A stretch of 64,000 bases of DNA from positions 1 through 64,000 of the forward strand of contig DAIOWV010000012.1 in the NCBI GenBank assembly GCA_036758285.1, given 5' to 3'. A program made the position numbers and the translations under genes. This stretch comes from Taishania sp036758285. GTDB lineage: Bacteria > Bacteroidota > Bacteroidia > Flavobacteriales_D > Crocinitomicaceae. This document shows positions 10,203 to 19,618 of the stretch, in pieces. The notes under the pieces are model-generated. The model saw nothing but the letters and a program-made list of their open reading frames with translations, was not told the origin of the DNA and searched no databases. Numbering within the stretch: position 1 is the stretch's first letter; every line of letters begins with the position of its first letter.

Positions 10203-10210
10203 CAAATTTA
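10203..10210 (-). promoter_or_regulatory. -7 promoter element of the act-cox operon
   Basis: The minus strand reads TAAATTTG, a full match to the Bacteroidota -7 consensus TAnnTTTG, 47 bp before the actA start. The whole eight-gene operon lies downstream without another obvious promoter. No convincing -33 TTTG is visible at the expected spacing. Confidence 0.6.
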
Positions 10211-10334
10211 GAATATTAACCCATTTTGATGACAGTTTTATGACATTTTTCCTTTGAAATTGGTTAATTTAAAACCATTCTAAATAAAACTGGTTAGTTG
10301 TTGTTTTAAAAAATGACTGAAGGATTTAAATAAT

Positions 10335-11273
10335 TTAAAAAGTATAATTAAAAACTTCTTTAAAAATTGATGTATTTCCTGTTGAATTTGTTCGTTCCTT
10401 AAAAACTGAAACTGGCAAATTGTTTTTAATTTCAATTAAAAACTTTGAGGATGCAACAAAGCCACCCATGCTGAATGTAGAATCAATAAATCCGTTGCAA
10501 ACACCGTCTTTATTAAACAAAAAGGTCCGATGAATTTTAAAAGGGTCATCCGTCCAATCTACTGATTTTAAAATTCCATTTTCATATTTAAAATCACGAA
10601 CATTACTCTCATCTACAAGGTTTTTAACCGAATAAATTTTGAAAGGTTTTTTCAATGAACCCCAAACAATTAAATCTTCTTTTTCAGGATGACACAATGT
10701 ATCAATAATCAACGATTTCCAATATTTACTATTTGGGATAATAAACAATTTATTATTTGAAAAAACATTCTCAAAAACATGTAATTGTTCGTTCTTCTTA
10801 ATCAATTTATATTCATTAAAAGGAAAATCATTTACACCAATCGATTCCTTCATCTTTATTTTTGCATATCCAATATCTTTTTGATAATCTGAATAATTAA
10901 TTTCTGTTGTATTTATTAATCGGTTGTCATAAAAGTTAATGATTTGAATCTTTGAAGTCGCACCATCTCTATTGAAAAAATATTTAATCTTCTTATCTGG
11001 TATTTGTTCATTTTCGATCAATTCAGCATCAATAGAATCAAGCGAGGTGAAATAAAAAGTTCGTTCAATTTCCTTGATTCCATTTTTTTGAATTAGTGAA
11101 TCATTGAAAGACACGGGAAAAGAAATAATTTTTTCTCCTTCACTATATAAAAAGGAAAGATTAAAAATATTTGGTTCTAAAAAACTCTCCTTTACATCCT
11201 GTTTTTTTTCATCACTCTTTGTCGAGCAACCAATAAAAACAATTAATAGAAGGAAATAAAATACATTTTTCAT
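10335..11273 (-). CDS. Hypothetical lipoprotein
   Basis: I do not recognise this protein. Starting at 11273 it has a clean lipoprotein signal (MKNVFYFLLLIVFIGC) with Cys16 as the lipidation site, followed by a charged linker and about 290 residues of mixed beta-rich sequence with many aromatic and charged residues. The N-terminally longer frame (11300) begins upstream of the predicted transcription start and is not preferred. No transmembrane helix follows the signal. It stands alone, divergent from accA, and nothing in its neighbours suggests a role. It is probably anchored to a periplasm-facing or outer membrane leaflet. Confidence 0.75.
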   Translation of the reverse strand: MKNVFYFLLLIVFIGCSTKSDEKKQDVKESFLEPNIFNLSFLYSEGEKIISFPVSFNDSLIQKNGIKEIERTFYFTSLDSIDAELIENEQIPDKKIKYFFNRDGATSKIQIINFYDNRLINTTEINYSDYQKDIGYAKIKMKESIGVNDFPFNEYKLIKKNEQLHVFENVFSNNKLFIIPNSKYWKSLIIDTLCHPEKEDLIVWGSLKKPFKIYSVKNLVDESNVRDFKYENGILKSVDWTDDPFKIHRTFLFNKDGVCNGFIDSTFSMGGFVASSKFLIEIKNNLPVSVFKERTNSTGNTSIFKEVFNYTF

Positions 11274-11302
11274 GAGGATGAATATACTATAGTTTTTCAA
11301 TT

Positions 11303-11310
11303 CAAAAATA
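11303..11310 (-). promoter_or_regulatory. -7 promoter element for the lipoprotein gene
   Basis: The minus strand reads TATTTTTG, which fits TAnnTTTG. Transcription would begin near 11296, about 23 nt before the ATG at 11273. This argues against the longer start at 11300. Confidence 0.5.
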
Positions 11311-11464
11311 AACTATTCTCTAATTGTATGGTCTAAAAAAATAATTACTAACTCAAAAAGAGGTAGATAAGTGTTTAAAATAAACAATAAGAATAATATT
11401 TTCATTGAATAGAAACCTTTTTGATAAACATTTTTTGTATTTTGGGCACCTGAATTTTTGAAAA

Positions 11465-12418
11465 ATGACAACATATTTAGATTTTGAAGAGCCAATTCGT
11501 GAGTTGGAAGAACAGATTACCAATACGATAGAAATTGGTAAAAATACAGGCGTAGATATGTCTGATAAAGTTGATGAACTAGAGAAAAAATTAGCTTCAA
11601 AAACTAAAGAAATTTTTTCAGGTTTATCACCTTGGCAACGTGTTCAATTGTCACGCCATCCAGACAGACCATACACTTTAGCTTATATTAACGCACTTTG
11701 TGGTGATACTTTTCAAGAATTACATGGTGATCGTGGAGTAAAAGATGACAAAGCGATGATTGGAGGTTTTGGAATGTTAGATGGTGAGTCTGTAATGTTT
11801 ATAGGGCAGCAAAAAGGTGTAAACACAAAAATGCGTCAATATCGTAATTTTGGAATGCCAAATCCTGAAGGATACAGAAAAGCTCTTCGATTAATGAAGC
11901 TTGCAGAGAAATTTAACAAGCCAATTGTAACCTTGATAGATACCCCAGGAGCTTTCCCAGGTCTAGAAGCTGAAGAAAGAGGTCAAGGAGAGGCAATTGC
12001 ACGTAATATTTATGAAATGATGCGTCTAAAAGTTCCTGTAATCTGTATAATAATTGGTGAAGGTGCTTCTGGTGGTGCATTGGGAATTGGAGTTGGTGAT
12101 AAAGTTGTGATGTTAGAAAATACATGGTATTCTGTAATCTCTCCTGAGTCATGTTCTTCAATTTTATGGAGAAGTTGGGAATACAAAGAAAGAGCAGCGG
12201 ATGCTTTAAAACTAACATCAAAGGACATGAAGAAAAATGGACTTGTTGATGATGTTATTCCAGAACCAATAAATGGTGCACACAGAAATCATGAAGAAAT
12301 TTTTGCAACTGTAAAAAAACACATTGGAAAATACATAAAAGAACTTAACAAGATAGATGCTGATAAAAGAATTGATGATCGAATCGAGAAATTCAGCAAA
12401 ATGGGAGTTTGGAAATAA
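11465..12418 (+). CDS. accA: Acetyl-CoA carboxylase carboxyltransferase subunit alpha
   Basis: With AccD this subunit transfers the carboxyl group from biotin carrier protein to acetyl-CoA, the first step of fatty acid synthesis, in the cytoplasm. The 317-residue length is standard. The N-terminus has the typical FEEPIRELEEQI helix. The crotonase-fold core carries GDRGVKDDKAMIGG, LIDTPGAFPGLEAEERGQ and EGASGGALGIGVGD, with PESCSSILWR further on. It is monocistronic here, flanked by a divergent lipoprotein gene and its own terminator. A near-consensus TATTTTGG sits about 20 bp upstream of the ATG. Confidence 0.97.
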   Translation: MTTYLDFEEPIRELEEQITNTIEIGKNTGVDMSDKVDELEKKLASKTKEIFSGLSPWQRVQLSRHPDRPYTLAYINALCGDTFQELHGDRGVKDDKAMIGGFGMLDGESVMFIGQQKGVNTKMRQYRNFGMPNPEGYRKALRLMKLAEKFNKPIVTLIDTPGAFPGLEAEERGQGEAIARNIYEMMRLKVPVICIIIGEGASGGALGIGVGDKVVMLENTWYSVISPESCSSILWRSWEYKERAADALKLTSKDMKKNGLVDDVIPEPINGAHRNHEEIFATVKKHIGKYIKELNKIDADKRIDDRIEKFSKMGVWK

Positions 12419-12435
12419 AACTCTATTGAATATTC

Positions 12436-12469
12436 AATCCGGCTTTAGAAATAGAGTCGGATTTTTTTA
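12436..12469 (+). terminator. Intrinsic terminator of accA
   Basis: The arms AATCCGGCT and AGTCGGATT form a 9-bp stem with one G-U pair and an AT-rich loop, followed directly by a T-run, 17 bp after the accA stop codon. Confidence 0.8.
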
Positions 12470-12539
12470 TTTCTGTTATTAAGAGGTTAAAAAAAGGAAA
12501 TCAACAATTGAACATTTTACCTTTAAAGAAAAAATCATC

Positions 12540-13262
12540 ATGCTAAAGAAAATATCCATCCTGGTCAGCTTAATTTTAATTTCATTGATTAGTTACAATT
12601 TCATTATGAAAAAAACAGATTCACAACCAACATTAACATATTTAGTAAAACAACCTACAATTGAATCAGAAAACCCTCCTCTGATTATCCTTCTTCATGG
12701 AGTTGGAAGTAATGAAAAAGATTTATTTTCATTTGCAGATGCATTACCTAAGCAATTCAAAATTGTTTCAGTAAGAGGTCCAATTACTTTAAATGAAAAT
12801 CAATTCGCTTGGTTCCAGGTTCAGTTTACAGAAAATGGTTCGATAATCAACAAAGATCAAGCAGAAAACTCAAGAAAGGAACTATTAAAATTCATTGAAG
12901 ATTTAAAGCAAGTAGAAAAATTTGATTCAGAAAATGTGTATTTAGTAGGATTTAGTCAAGGAGGAATCATGAGTTATAGTGTTGCCTTAACTGAACCTAA
13001 AAAAATAAAAGGAATTGGTATTTTAAGTAGTCGATTATTACCTGAAATAAAGCCAATTATTGCTTCAAATGAACAACTTAGTAAATTGAAGTTATTTATT
13101 TCCCATGGAACACAAGATCCCGTGTTGAAGTACAACAACGCAACTGAAGCAGTTGATTTTCTGAAATCAAAAGGACTTACCCCTGAATTTCACACTTACA
13201 ATGCAGCACATACAGTAACACAAGAAATGCTAAAAGATTTAATAATCTGGCTGGATAAATAA
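12540..13262 (+). CDS. Phospholipase/carboxylesterase-family alpha/beta hydrolase
   Basis: This is a serine hydrolase of the abhydrolase_2 group (carboxylesterase or acyl-protein thioesterase-like). The 240 residues begin with a hydrophobic anchor or signal (about 5-21), so it is probably periplasmic or membrane-tethered. The oxyanion region is HGVGSNEKDLFSF, the nucleophile elbow is GFSQGG, and the acid and base are the Asp in HGTQDPVLK and the His in AAHTVT. The true substrate cannot be read from the sequence. It stands alone after accA, with a weak TACCTTTA box 15 bp upstream. Confidence 0.88.
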   Translation: MLKKISILVSLILISLISYNFIMKKTDSQPTLTYLVKQPTIESENPPLIILLHGVGSNEKDLFSFADALPKQFKIVSVRGPITLNENQFAWFQVQFTENGSIINKDQAENSRKELLKFIEDLKQVEKFDSENVYLVGFSQGGIMSYSVALTEPKKIKGIGILSSRLLPEIKPIIASNEQLSKLKLFISHGTQDPVLKYNNATEAVDFLKSKGLTPEFHTYNAAHTVTQEMLKDLIIWLDK

Positions 13263-13291
13263 ACTGTGTTCGGGATAAGAACTTCGAAACA

Positions 13292-13780
13292 TTAAATTGA
13301 TTTTTGAAAAGCATCTCTTGGAGATCCATCATTTACATAAATGACTCCACAATAAGTAAAATCGTTTTTCTTTAAGAAGTTTTGCATGGGTAAATTGGTG
13401 TTATTCGTATCCACTCGAATGTTGTTAATTCTAGTGAATGCCCAATCAAAGCAAAATTGAGCGACACCTCTAACCTCTCCAGAAGAAGCCAATCGATGTA
13501 TTACTCCATAAGAATTGTGATTTAACCAATTGCCATTTTCGATTTTATGATAATTAGGTTCGTCACCTATCATAAAGCAAAAATATCCAACAATTTTAGT
13601 GTCCAAAACGCATAAAAATGCCTGATTGCTTTCAATGTCATTTTCAATAACTTCTATTGAAGGATAGCCATTGATCCACTGTGTATAATTGCCCGAATTT
13701 CTCATTAATTGACGTGCATCTTCAATTACATTCATCACAACCGGAACATCTGCTATTTGAGCCGCAACTATAGAAAACAT
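13292..13780 (-). CDS. GNAT-family N-acetyltransferase
   Basis: The 162-residue protein looks like a GCN5-related acetyltransferase. It opens with a typical first strand and helix (IVAAQIADVPVVMNVIEDA), has a central VGYFCFMIGDEP strand pair, an acetyl-CoA region around VIHRLASSGEVRGVAQ, and a C-terminal NFLKKNDFTYCGVIYV segment. The substrate is unknown. It lies 2 bp downstream of the DUF808 gene on the same strand, so the two are co-transcribed, although no functional link is known. Confidence 0.85.
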   Translation of the reverse strand: MFSIVAAQIADVPVVMNVIEDARQLMRNSGNYTQWINGYPSIEVIENDIESNQAFLCVLDTKIVGYFCFMIGDEPNYHKIENGNWLNHNSYGVIHRLASSGEVRGVAQFCFDWAFTRINNIRVDTNNTNLPMQNFLKKNDFTYCGVIYVNDGSPRDAFQKSI

Positions 13781-13782
13781 GA

Positions 13783-14655
13783 TTATTTCGTTTTAATTAG
13801 ACTCCAAATCTTTTTGAAAAGTAGCATAATGCCAACAGCAATAATACCTGCAGCTAATCCAAATAATAAATCTTTAATCATTGGAGGAACATTGGGTAAA
13901 ATATGATGTAAAAATGAAATTTCATGATTGAAAATTCCACCTGAGACCAAAATCAAAGCAATAGTACCGACAACAGCTAATAATTTAATTATGACAGGTA
14001 AAGCATTAATTAACCCTTTACCAAGAGTTGATAAAAAACCTTTTCCTTTAGAAATTTTAATCAACCTCAATCCTGCGTCATCCATTCTCACAATCAAAGC
14101 TACAATTCCGTACACACCTATTGTCGCAACAATTGCAACAATAGAGACAGACATGATTTGTACAGCTAAACTTTTATCCAAAACAGTTCCTAAAGCGATG
14201 ATAACAATTTCGATTGAGAGTATAAAATCTGTAGAAATAGCTGATTTTACTTTGTTTTTTTCTGCTAACATCTGATCTTCTTCATCTACTTGAGACAAAA
14301 CAGAATGTTCTGCATCTTTTTTATGAAACAGGTATTCAATAATTTTCTCCACTCCTTCATAAGCTAAATAAAACCCACCAATAATTAAGATGATTGTAAC
14401 AGCTTTCGGTAAAAAGAAACTTAGTAGAAAAACGATAGGAACAATAATTAACTTATTAATAAAAGACCCTTTTGTAATTTTCCAGAGAACAGGTAATTCT
14501 CTAGATGACACAAATCCAGTGGCTTTTTCGGCATTCACAGCCAAATCATCACCTAAAATACCTGCTGTTTTACTGGTTGCTATTTTACTAGCTGCTGCAA
14601 CATCATCCATTAACGCAGCGATATCATCTAAAATTGCAAAAAACCCTGAAGCCAT
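13783..14655 (-). CDS. DUF808 family membrane protein
   Basis: The N-terminus MASGFFAILDDIAALMDDVA and the following KIATSKTAGILGDDLAVNA stretch are the hallmark of the DUF808 (YedI-like) family. About seven hydrophobic segments follow through the 290 residues, with a conserved FHKKDAEH-type loop. The function of the family is unknown; it is an inner membrane protein. It heads a two-gene unit with the GNAT gene. Confidence 0.9.
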   Translation of the reverse strand: MASGFFAILDDIAALMDDVAAASKIATSKTAGILGDDLAVNAEKATGFVSSRELPVLWKITKGSFINKLIIVPIVFLLSFFLPKAVTIILIIGGFYLAYEGVEKIIEYLFHKKDAEHSVLSQVDEEDQMLAEKNKVKSAISTDFILSIEIVIIALGTVLDKSLAVQIMSVSIVAIVATIGVYGIVALIVRMDDAGLRLIKISKGKGFLSTLGKGLINALPVIIKLLAVVGTIALILVSGGIFNHEISFLHHILPNVPPMIKDLLFGLAAGIIAVGIMLLFKKIWSLIKTK

Positions 14656-14758
14656 AAATATTATTAATTATACGTTTTAAAAATGTCAATAAAGTAAAAT
14701 GACCTGACGAAAACATATCATCAAGTCATCAAACTGTGTTTATAAATAGTTTTTAAGA

Positions 14759-16177
14759 TTAATCGACATAACTTAATTTAATCATGTTCGATTTTCCTAA
14801 TTCTTCCAAAGGAATAGAAGCAATGTTGATTACTAATTCACCATCTTTTAACAATCCTTCTTCTTTCAATATATTTTTAATATCAGAAATTGTATGGTCT
14901 GTTGAAATACGTCTATCATAATAAAAGCCTCTTACTCCCCAGATTAAATTAATTTGAGTCAAGATGCTTCTATTACTTGTAAACACATAAATTGGGGCCT
15001 TTGGTCTTTGAGAAGCTGTTTTATAAGCTGTATATCCCGAAAAAGACATTGTTAAAATTGCATCGGCTTCCGTTCTTTGTGCTAAACGTACTGCATTAAA
15101 ACAAATTGAATCAGTAATAAAACGAGCTTGGTTTTTCTCAGGTAATTCTTCTTTATTGTAAATACCTTCAAAGGTTTCCATTTCTTTAACGATGTTTGCC
15201 ATTGTTTTAATTACCTCAATTGGATGGTCACCAACAGAAGTTTCTCCGGACAACATTACAGCATCTGCTCCGTCAAGAACAGCATTAGCAACATCATTTA
15301 CCTCTGCACGGGTTGGCATTGGGTTGGTGATCATGGATTCCATCATTTGAGTTGCAACAATAACAGGTTTAGCATTTAAACGAGCTCTATTGATAATCAT
15401 TTTTTGAATCAATGGAACATTTTGATAAGGAACTTCTACTCCCAAGTCACCTCTTGCGACCATCAATGCATCTGATTCTCTGATAATTTCTTCAATCGCT
15501 TCAACTGCTTCTGGTTTTTCAATTTTAGCAACAACTTTGGCTTTTGCACCTCTATGCGCAATAATATTTTTAAGTTCTTTAATATCCTGAGGATTTCTTA
15601 CAAATGAAAGTCCAATCCAATCTACCCCCTGTTCCAAAGCAAAATCCAAATCTTTTCTGTCCTTTTCAGTAAGAGAAGGCATTGAAATAGCTGTATTTGG
15701 AAAGTTCACTCCTTTTTTAGATGATAGAATTCCACCGTGAATTACTTTAGCTGTAAATTCGCTTTTTTTGTCAGTTTCAACAACTTCAAGTGCTAATTTT
15801 CCATCATCTAATAATATACGTTCACCTGGGTTTACATCCTGAGGTAATTGTTCATAGTTAATCGAAAAATGAGTCGACGTACCCAATACCTGATTTGTTG
15901 TAATTTTTACAATTGATCCATTTTCAAGGAATACACCATTACTTTCCATTTCATGGGTACGAATTTTTGGACCTTGTAAATCTGCTAAAACAGCAACATT
16001 CAATGCTAACTCTTCATTCAATTCACGAATATTTTTCAAAGCTTCCAAGTGAGCTTCGTAGCCACCATGTGAGAAATTAAGACGACATACATTTAAACCT
16101 TCTAAAAACATTTGCTTTAATGTTTCCTTTTTAGCTGTTGCAGGGCCTAATGTTGCTACAATTTTTGTTCTTTTCAT
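14759..16177 (-). CDS. pyk: Pyruvate kinase
   Basis: Pyruvate kinase converts phosphoenolpyruvate and ADP to pyruvate and ATP in glycolysis. The 472-residue length is standard. Family motifs are all present: KIVATLGPA at the N-terminus, NFSHG, the KIEKPEAVEAIEEI catalytic lysine segment, MVARGDLGVEVP, and PTRAEVNDVANAVLDGADAV leading into MLSGETSVG. The C-terminal regulatory domain is complete. It starts 1 bp after the stop of the IPExxxVDY gene, and this pairing recurs in Bacteroidota, so expression is coupled to the promoter at 16638. Confidence 0.97.
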   Translation of the reverse strand: MKRTKIVATLGPATAKKETLKQMFLEGLNVCRLNFSHGGYEAHLEALKNIRELNEELALNVAVLADLQGPKIRTHEMESNGVFLENGSIVKITTNQVLGTSTHFSINYEQLPQDVNPGERILLDDGKLALEVVETDKKSEFTAKVIHGGILSSKKGVNFPNTAISMPSLTEKDRKDLDFALEQGVDWIGLSFVRNPQDIKELKNIIAHRGAKAKVVAKIEKPEAVEAIEEIIRESDALMVARGDLGVEVPYQNVPLIQKMIINRARLNAKPVIVATQMMESMITNPMPTRAEVNDVANAVLDGADAVMLSGETSVGDHPIEVIKTMANIVKEMETFEGIYNKEELPEKNQARFITDSICFNAVRLAQRTEADAILTMSFSGYTAYKTASQRPKAPIYVFTSNRSILTQINLIWGVRGFYYDRRISTDHTISDIKNILKEEGLLKDGELVINIASIPLEELGKSNMIKLSYVD

Positions 16178-16178
16178 A

Positions 16179-16613
16179 TTAAAAAATAATATTTTCAGTT
16201 GAAGAGAGTGTCTCTGGTTCCAACAAGAAAACAGCTAAAATACTGTTTACTTTTCTCAATTTTTCTGATAATTGATTCAATTCTATTATATTGTTTTTAT
16301 GAATAAACAAAAAGAAATCAATTGTTGGTTTTTCAGGAATAAGAAACTTCCCCTCTTCTTTGTTTTTTATTAAAAAATAAGTCACACGATTTTCTTCTTC
16401 ATAAAATTCAAACATCGCATGTGACTGATGAGTAACTATTCCCTTTTTATTGATTGTAATATAAAAGGGAACTTCTGACTGCTCAAGGTGAAATCCTAAA
16501 TCAGAATTTATACTCCAAGCAAGTCTATAATCATTGTGGTGACTACAAATACCTATTAAATCAAAATCTACTTCTGAATCAAATTCTAACAGATGTTTTT
16601 TCTGTTTTGTCAT
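16179..16613 (-). CDS. IPExxxVDY family protein
   Basis: A small soluble protein of unknown function defined by the motif visible here as FLIPEKPTIDFF. With the start at 16613 it has 144 residues (MTKQKKHLLEFDSEVDFDL). The longer frame at 16640 begins inside the promoter element, so it is rejected. It is the first gene of a two-gene operon with pyk. The context suggests a link to glycolysis, but no biochemical role is established. Confidence 0.88.
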   Translation of the reverse strand: MTKQKKHLLEFDSEVDFDLIGICSHHNDYRLAWSINSDLGFHLEQSEVPFYITINKKGIVTHQSHAMFEFYEEENRVTYFLIKNKEEGKFLIPEKPTIDFFLFIHKNNIIELNQLSEKLRKVNSILAVFLLEPETLSSTENIIF

Positions 16614-16637
16614 AGCATTATCACGAATAATCAATGA

Positions 16638-16645
16638 CAAATGTA
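16638..16645 (-). promoter_or_regulatory. -7 promoter element of the IPExxxVDY-pyk operon
   Basis: The minus strand reads TACATTTG, matching TAnnTTTG, 24 bp before the ATG at 16613. It places the transcription start near 16631 and decides the start codon of the downstream gene. Confidence 0.6.
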
Positions 16646-16737
16646 CTCAAAATAAATAGTACGGTAGAAGATTCTATTTTTATTAATGTTAAAGTAACAA
16701 ACTAACTTTTTTCAAATAAAAGTAGATTGTCAAAAAA

Positions 16738-18447
16738 TTATTGTCCTTCGTTATCTCTAGGTTCTTTGATAAAAATTTCTTTAAAAGTAATATCCTCTAA
16801 TGGATTTGCAGTAATACCTTTAACTCTTGCGTTTACCATCAAAAGCATATTGTCAAACAACAATGGAATTACAACTACATCCTCTGTAATAGCCGTTTGA
16901 GCTTTGATAAAATGATATCCTCTTTTAATAGGGTCTTTTTCAATTAATGCACTTTCGAAATTAGAATTAAATAAATCATTCGTATATCTAAATTTATTCG
17001 AAATTTTAGAACTAGAATAAAACAAGTCTAAGAACGAAATAGGGCTTGGATAATCTGCAACCCAACCAGAACGCCACATTTTTGCTTCACCATTATTGAT
17101 GGCAAGTTCACGTTCAGAAGTTGTACATTGTTTAAGAATTAATTTAACATTCAACTCTTTATTAATGATGTCAATAACCCCTTTAATAAGTGCATAATTC
17201 TTAGACCCTTCAATACCATTTACATATACTTGAGTTTCGGGGAATCCTTTACCATTAGGGTAGCCAGCTTTAGCTAATAATTCTCTTGCTTTATCAGGAT
17301 TTGCAGTTGGTATTTTAGTTTGGTTATAAGTTCCATCAATTTCTGGAACGAAACCATTTACTGGAACATATCCATCACCACCAAGATATTTTTCGATTAA
17401 GTCTGATGTATTAATTGCATAGAAAAATGCTTCGCGAACTTCTTTCGTTTTAAAAACTCCCTCAGCAGTATTGAATCCAATGTAATCAATATTTAAACTT
17501 TGAGAAGACTCAATTTTATGTTTGATATTTTTACCATCAACCGCATCTTGTAAACTTCCTAAAACATTTTCGATTTCATCTGCAGGAATATCCAACAATA
17601 AATCCACTTCTTTATTTCTAAATGCAAGCATTTCAGCCTTTTTATCTGAATAGTATTTTAACGTAATCGCAGATAAATATGGTAATTGATTTCCAAAAGC
17701 ATCACTTTGCCAATAATTGTCATTTCGTACCAATTGGATTCCATTTTTATCCATTTTCTTCAATTTAAATGGACCTGTACCAACTGGGTGACTAATAATT
17801 GATTTCCCATATTTATCATAAGCTTCTTTAGCGAAAATAATTACATTATTACTTGCTAAAAGAGTTTCAAATCCAACGAAAGGTTTATTTAATGTAATTT
17901 CAATTTGTCTACCTTTTACTTGAATTCCAGAAACTCCACCTTTAGGAAACGATTTTTTTGAAGCTGATTTATATTCTGCAGCACCTCTAATTTTATCGAC
18001 TAACACTGAATAATTTTCATTTAATTCATTTCCAGAACAAACAAAATCAAGAGAATATTTTACATCTTCAGGAGTTAATTCTCTTCCTTTTCCACCAAAA
18101 CATTCATCATCATGAAAATAGACATCTTTTCGAATTTCGAATGTATAAACATCACCTGCTTCATTTACAGTAAAAGACGAAGCAAGATTAGGTAACACTT
18201 TAAAAGTATTCGGATCAATTTTTAAAAGAGGTTCATAAATCTGAGAAGAAATTAAAACCAATTGTTGTTGTGCAGATGCTAATGGAAACAACTCCATTAT
18301 TGGCTCTGTATATGACAAAACAAGCTCACCTCCATAAGTTTTACCGCCATTAATAAGTGTTAATTCTTTAGTTGATTTATCTTTTTCTCCACAAGAAGTA
18401 AAAAATAAAACAGTAATAGATAAACATAAGAAGTAGATAATTTTCAT
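16738..18447 (-). CDS. Oligopeptide/dipeptide-type ABC transporter substrate-binding lipoprotein
   Basis: A family 5 extracellular solute-binding protein (569 residues from the chosen start). The leader MKIIYFLCLSITVLFFTSC ends in a lipobox Cys. The mature protein shows the family layout: YEPLLKIDPNTFKVLPNLA near the N-terminus, the FEIRKDVYFHDD segment, and the RSGWVADYPSPISFLDLF region in the second lobe. No permease or ATPase genes lie next to it, so it is an orphan binding protein whose ligand (peptides or otherwise) cannot be told. A -7 box 25 bp upstream supports the start at 18447 rather than 18474. Confidence 0.9.
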   Translation of the reverse strand: MKIIYFLCLSITVLFFTSCGEKDKSTKELTLINGGKTYGGELVLSYTEPIMELFPLASAQQQLVLISSQIYEPLLKIDPNTFKVLPNLASSFTVNEAGDVYTFEIRKDVYFHDDECFGGKGRELTPEDVKYSLDFVCSGNELNENYSVLVDKIRGAAEYKSASKKSFPKGGVSGIQVKGRQIEITLNKPFVGFETLLASNNVIIFAKEAYDKYGKSIISHPVGTGPFKLKKMDKNGIQLVRNDNYWQSDAFGNQLPYLSAITLKYYSDKKAEMLAFRNKEVDLLLDIPADEIENVLGSLQDAVDGKNIKHKIESSQSLNIDYIGFNTAEGVFKTKEVREAFFYAINTSDLIEKYLGGDGYVPVNGFVPEIDGTYNQTKIPTANPDKARELLAKAGYPNGKGFPETQVYVNGIEGSKNYALIKGVIDIINKELNVKLILKQCTTSERELAINNGEAKMWRSGWVADYPSPISFLDLFYSSSKISNKFRYTNDLFNSNFESALIEKDPIKRGYHFIKAQTAITEDVVVIPLLFDNMLLMVNARVKGITANPLEDITFKEIFIKEPRDNEGQ

Positions 18448-18471
18448 TTCTATGATTTTTAAGATCTTATA

Positions 18472-18479
18472 CAAATATA
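18472..18479 (-). promoter_or_regulatory. -7 promoter element for the solute-binding lipoprotein gene
   Basis: The minus strand reads TATATTTG, matching TAnnTTTG, between the trpS stop and the ATG at 18447. It separates this gene transcriptionally from trpS. Confidence 0.6.
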
Positions 18480-18494
18480 AAAAGATTTATGAGT

Positions 18495-19463
18495 TTAGTA
18501 ACCGATTGTATTCCTAACTTTAGTAAGAACAGTTTGTGCATAAACCCTTGCTCTTTCTTCCCCCTTCTGAAGAGCGTTAATAATCTCAGATTGATTTTCC
18601 ATCAGATACCAGTACTTTTCTCTCTGAGTATTAAATTTTTCAATGATTAAGTCAAACAAAGCTTGTTTTGCGTGTCCATAACCATAACCACCTGCACGGT
18701 AATTTTTATCCATTTCTTGAACTTGTTCAGTTGAAGCTAAAAGACGGTATAGAGCAAACACATTACACGTTTCAGGATCTTTTGGATCTTCTAATTCTTT
18801 ACTATCTGTTTGAATCCCCATCACTTGCTTTCTTAACTGCTTATCCGGTAAGAAAATATTGATAAAATTATTGCGAGATTTGCTCATTTTTTGACCATCT
18901 GTACCAGGAATGATTTTTGTTTCTTCATTTATTAATCCTTCAGGAATAACAAATGTTTCACCAAATTGAGCATGAAATCTTGAGGCCACATCTCTTGTAA
19001 ATTCAAGGTGTTGTTCTTGATCTTTTCCTACTGGAACAAATTCTGCATCGTATAATAATATATCAGCAGCCATCAACATAGGATATGTAAACAACCCGCC
19101 ATTAACATCATTTAATCGATCCGCTTTATCTTTAAACCCATGAGCAAGACTGAGTCTTGAAAAAGGGAAAAGACACAAAAGATACCACATTAATTCTGTC
19201 ACTTCAGGTATTTGACTTTGTCTATAAAAAACCGTTTTTTCAATATCTAAACCAAAACTTAACCATACAGCTGCTGTTGAAATCGTATTATCTTTTAACT
19301 CTCTTGGGTCTTTAATTTGTGTAAAAGAGTGTAAATCTGCAATGAATAAATAAGCTTCATTTTCAGGTTTATTCGACATTTCAATTGCAGGAATAATTGC
19401 ACCTAAAAGATTTCCTAAGTGTGGTGTTCCTGTACTTTGTGTACCTGTTAAAATTCTTGTCAT
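18495..19463 (-). CDS. trpS: Tryptophanyl-tRNA synthetase
   Basis: A class I aminoacyl-tRNA synthetase that charges tRNA-Trp. The length of 322 residues is typical of the bacterial enzyme. The HIGH-like motif is TPHLGNLLG at about residues 13-21, and KMSKS occurs within PGTDGQKMSKSRNNF. The Rossmann fold and anticodon-binding helices are complete. Its start is unambiguous because the first residues MTRILTGTQSTG match the family. A near-consensus TATCTTCG box lies 15 bp upstream at 19478-19485. Confidence 0.97.
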   Translation of the reverse strand: MTRILTGTQSTGTPHLGNLLGAIIPAIEMSNKPENEAYLFIADLHSFTQIKDPRELKDNTISTAAVWLSFGLDIEKTVFYRQSQIPEVTELMWYLLCLFPFSRLSLAHGFKDKADRLNDVNGGLFTYPMLMAADILLYDAEFVPVGKDQEQHLEFTRDVASRFHAQFGETFVIPEGLINEETKIIPGTDGQKMSKSRNNFINIFLPDKQLRKQVMGIQTDSKELEDPKDPETCNVFALYRLLASTEQVQEMDKNYRAGGYGYGHAKQALFDLIIEKFNTQREKYWYLMENQSEIINALQKGEERARVYAQTVLTKVRNTIGY

Positions 19464-19477
19464 AAATGGTTTTTTTG

Positions 19478-19485
19478 CGAAGATA
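19478..19485 (-). promoter_or_regulatory. Possible -7 element of trpS
   Basis: The minus strand reads TATCTTCG, one mismatch from TAnnTTTG, 15 bp before the trpS ATG. It is weaker than the other boxes in this window. Confidence 0.35.
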
Positions 19486-19589
19486 ATGATTATTCATCTT
19501 TTTTTAATGTTAGACTTTCGTTATGTTATTTCTTTATCATTAATTCTTATTTTAAAAGAAAGGATTCATTATAAAAGTTAGAAATAACG

Positions 19590-19597
19590 TACCTTTG
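19590..19597 (+). promoter_or_regulatory. -7 promoter element of mgtE
   Basis: TACCTTTG matches TAnnTTTG. An upstream ATG at 19595 falls inside this element, so translation most likely starts at 19619, about 15 nt after the expected transcription start. Confidence 0.65.
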
Positions 19598-19618
19598 CAC
19601 CATTCAAAATCGGAAGCT

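Noticed and set aside
11313..11495. 60-codon ORF on the minus strand overlapping accA
   Set aside because: It runs into the 5' end of accA on the other strand and its N-terminal part is the reverse of the accA start; no independent support.
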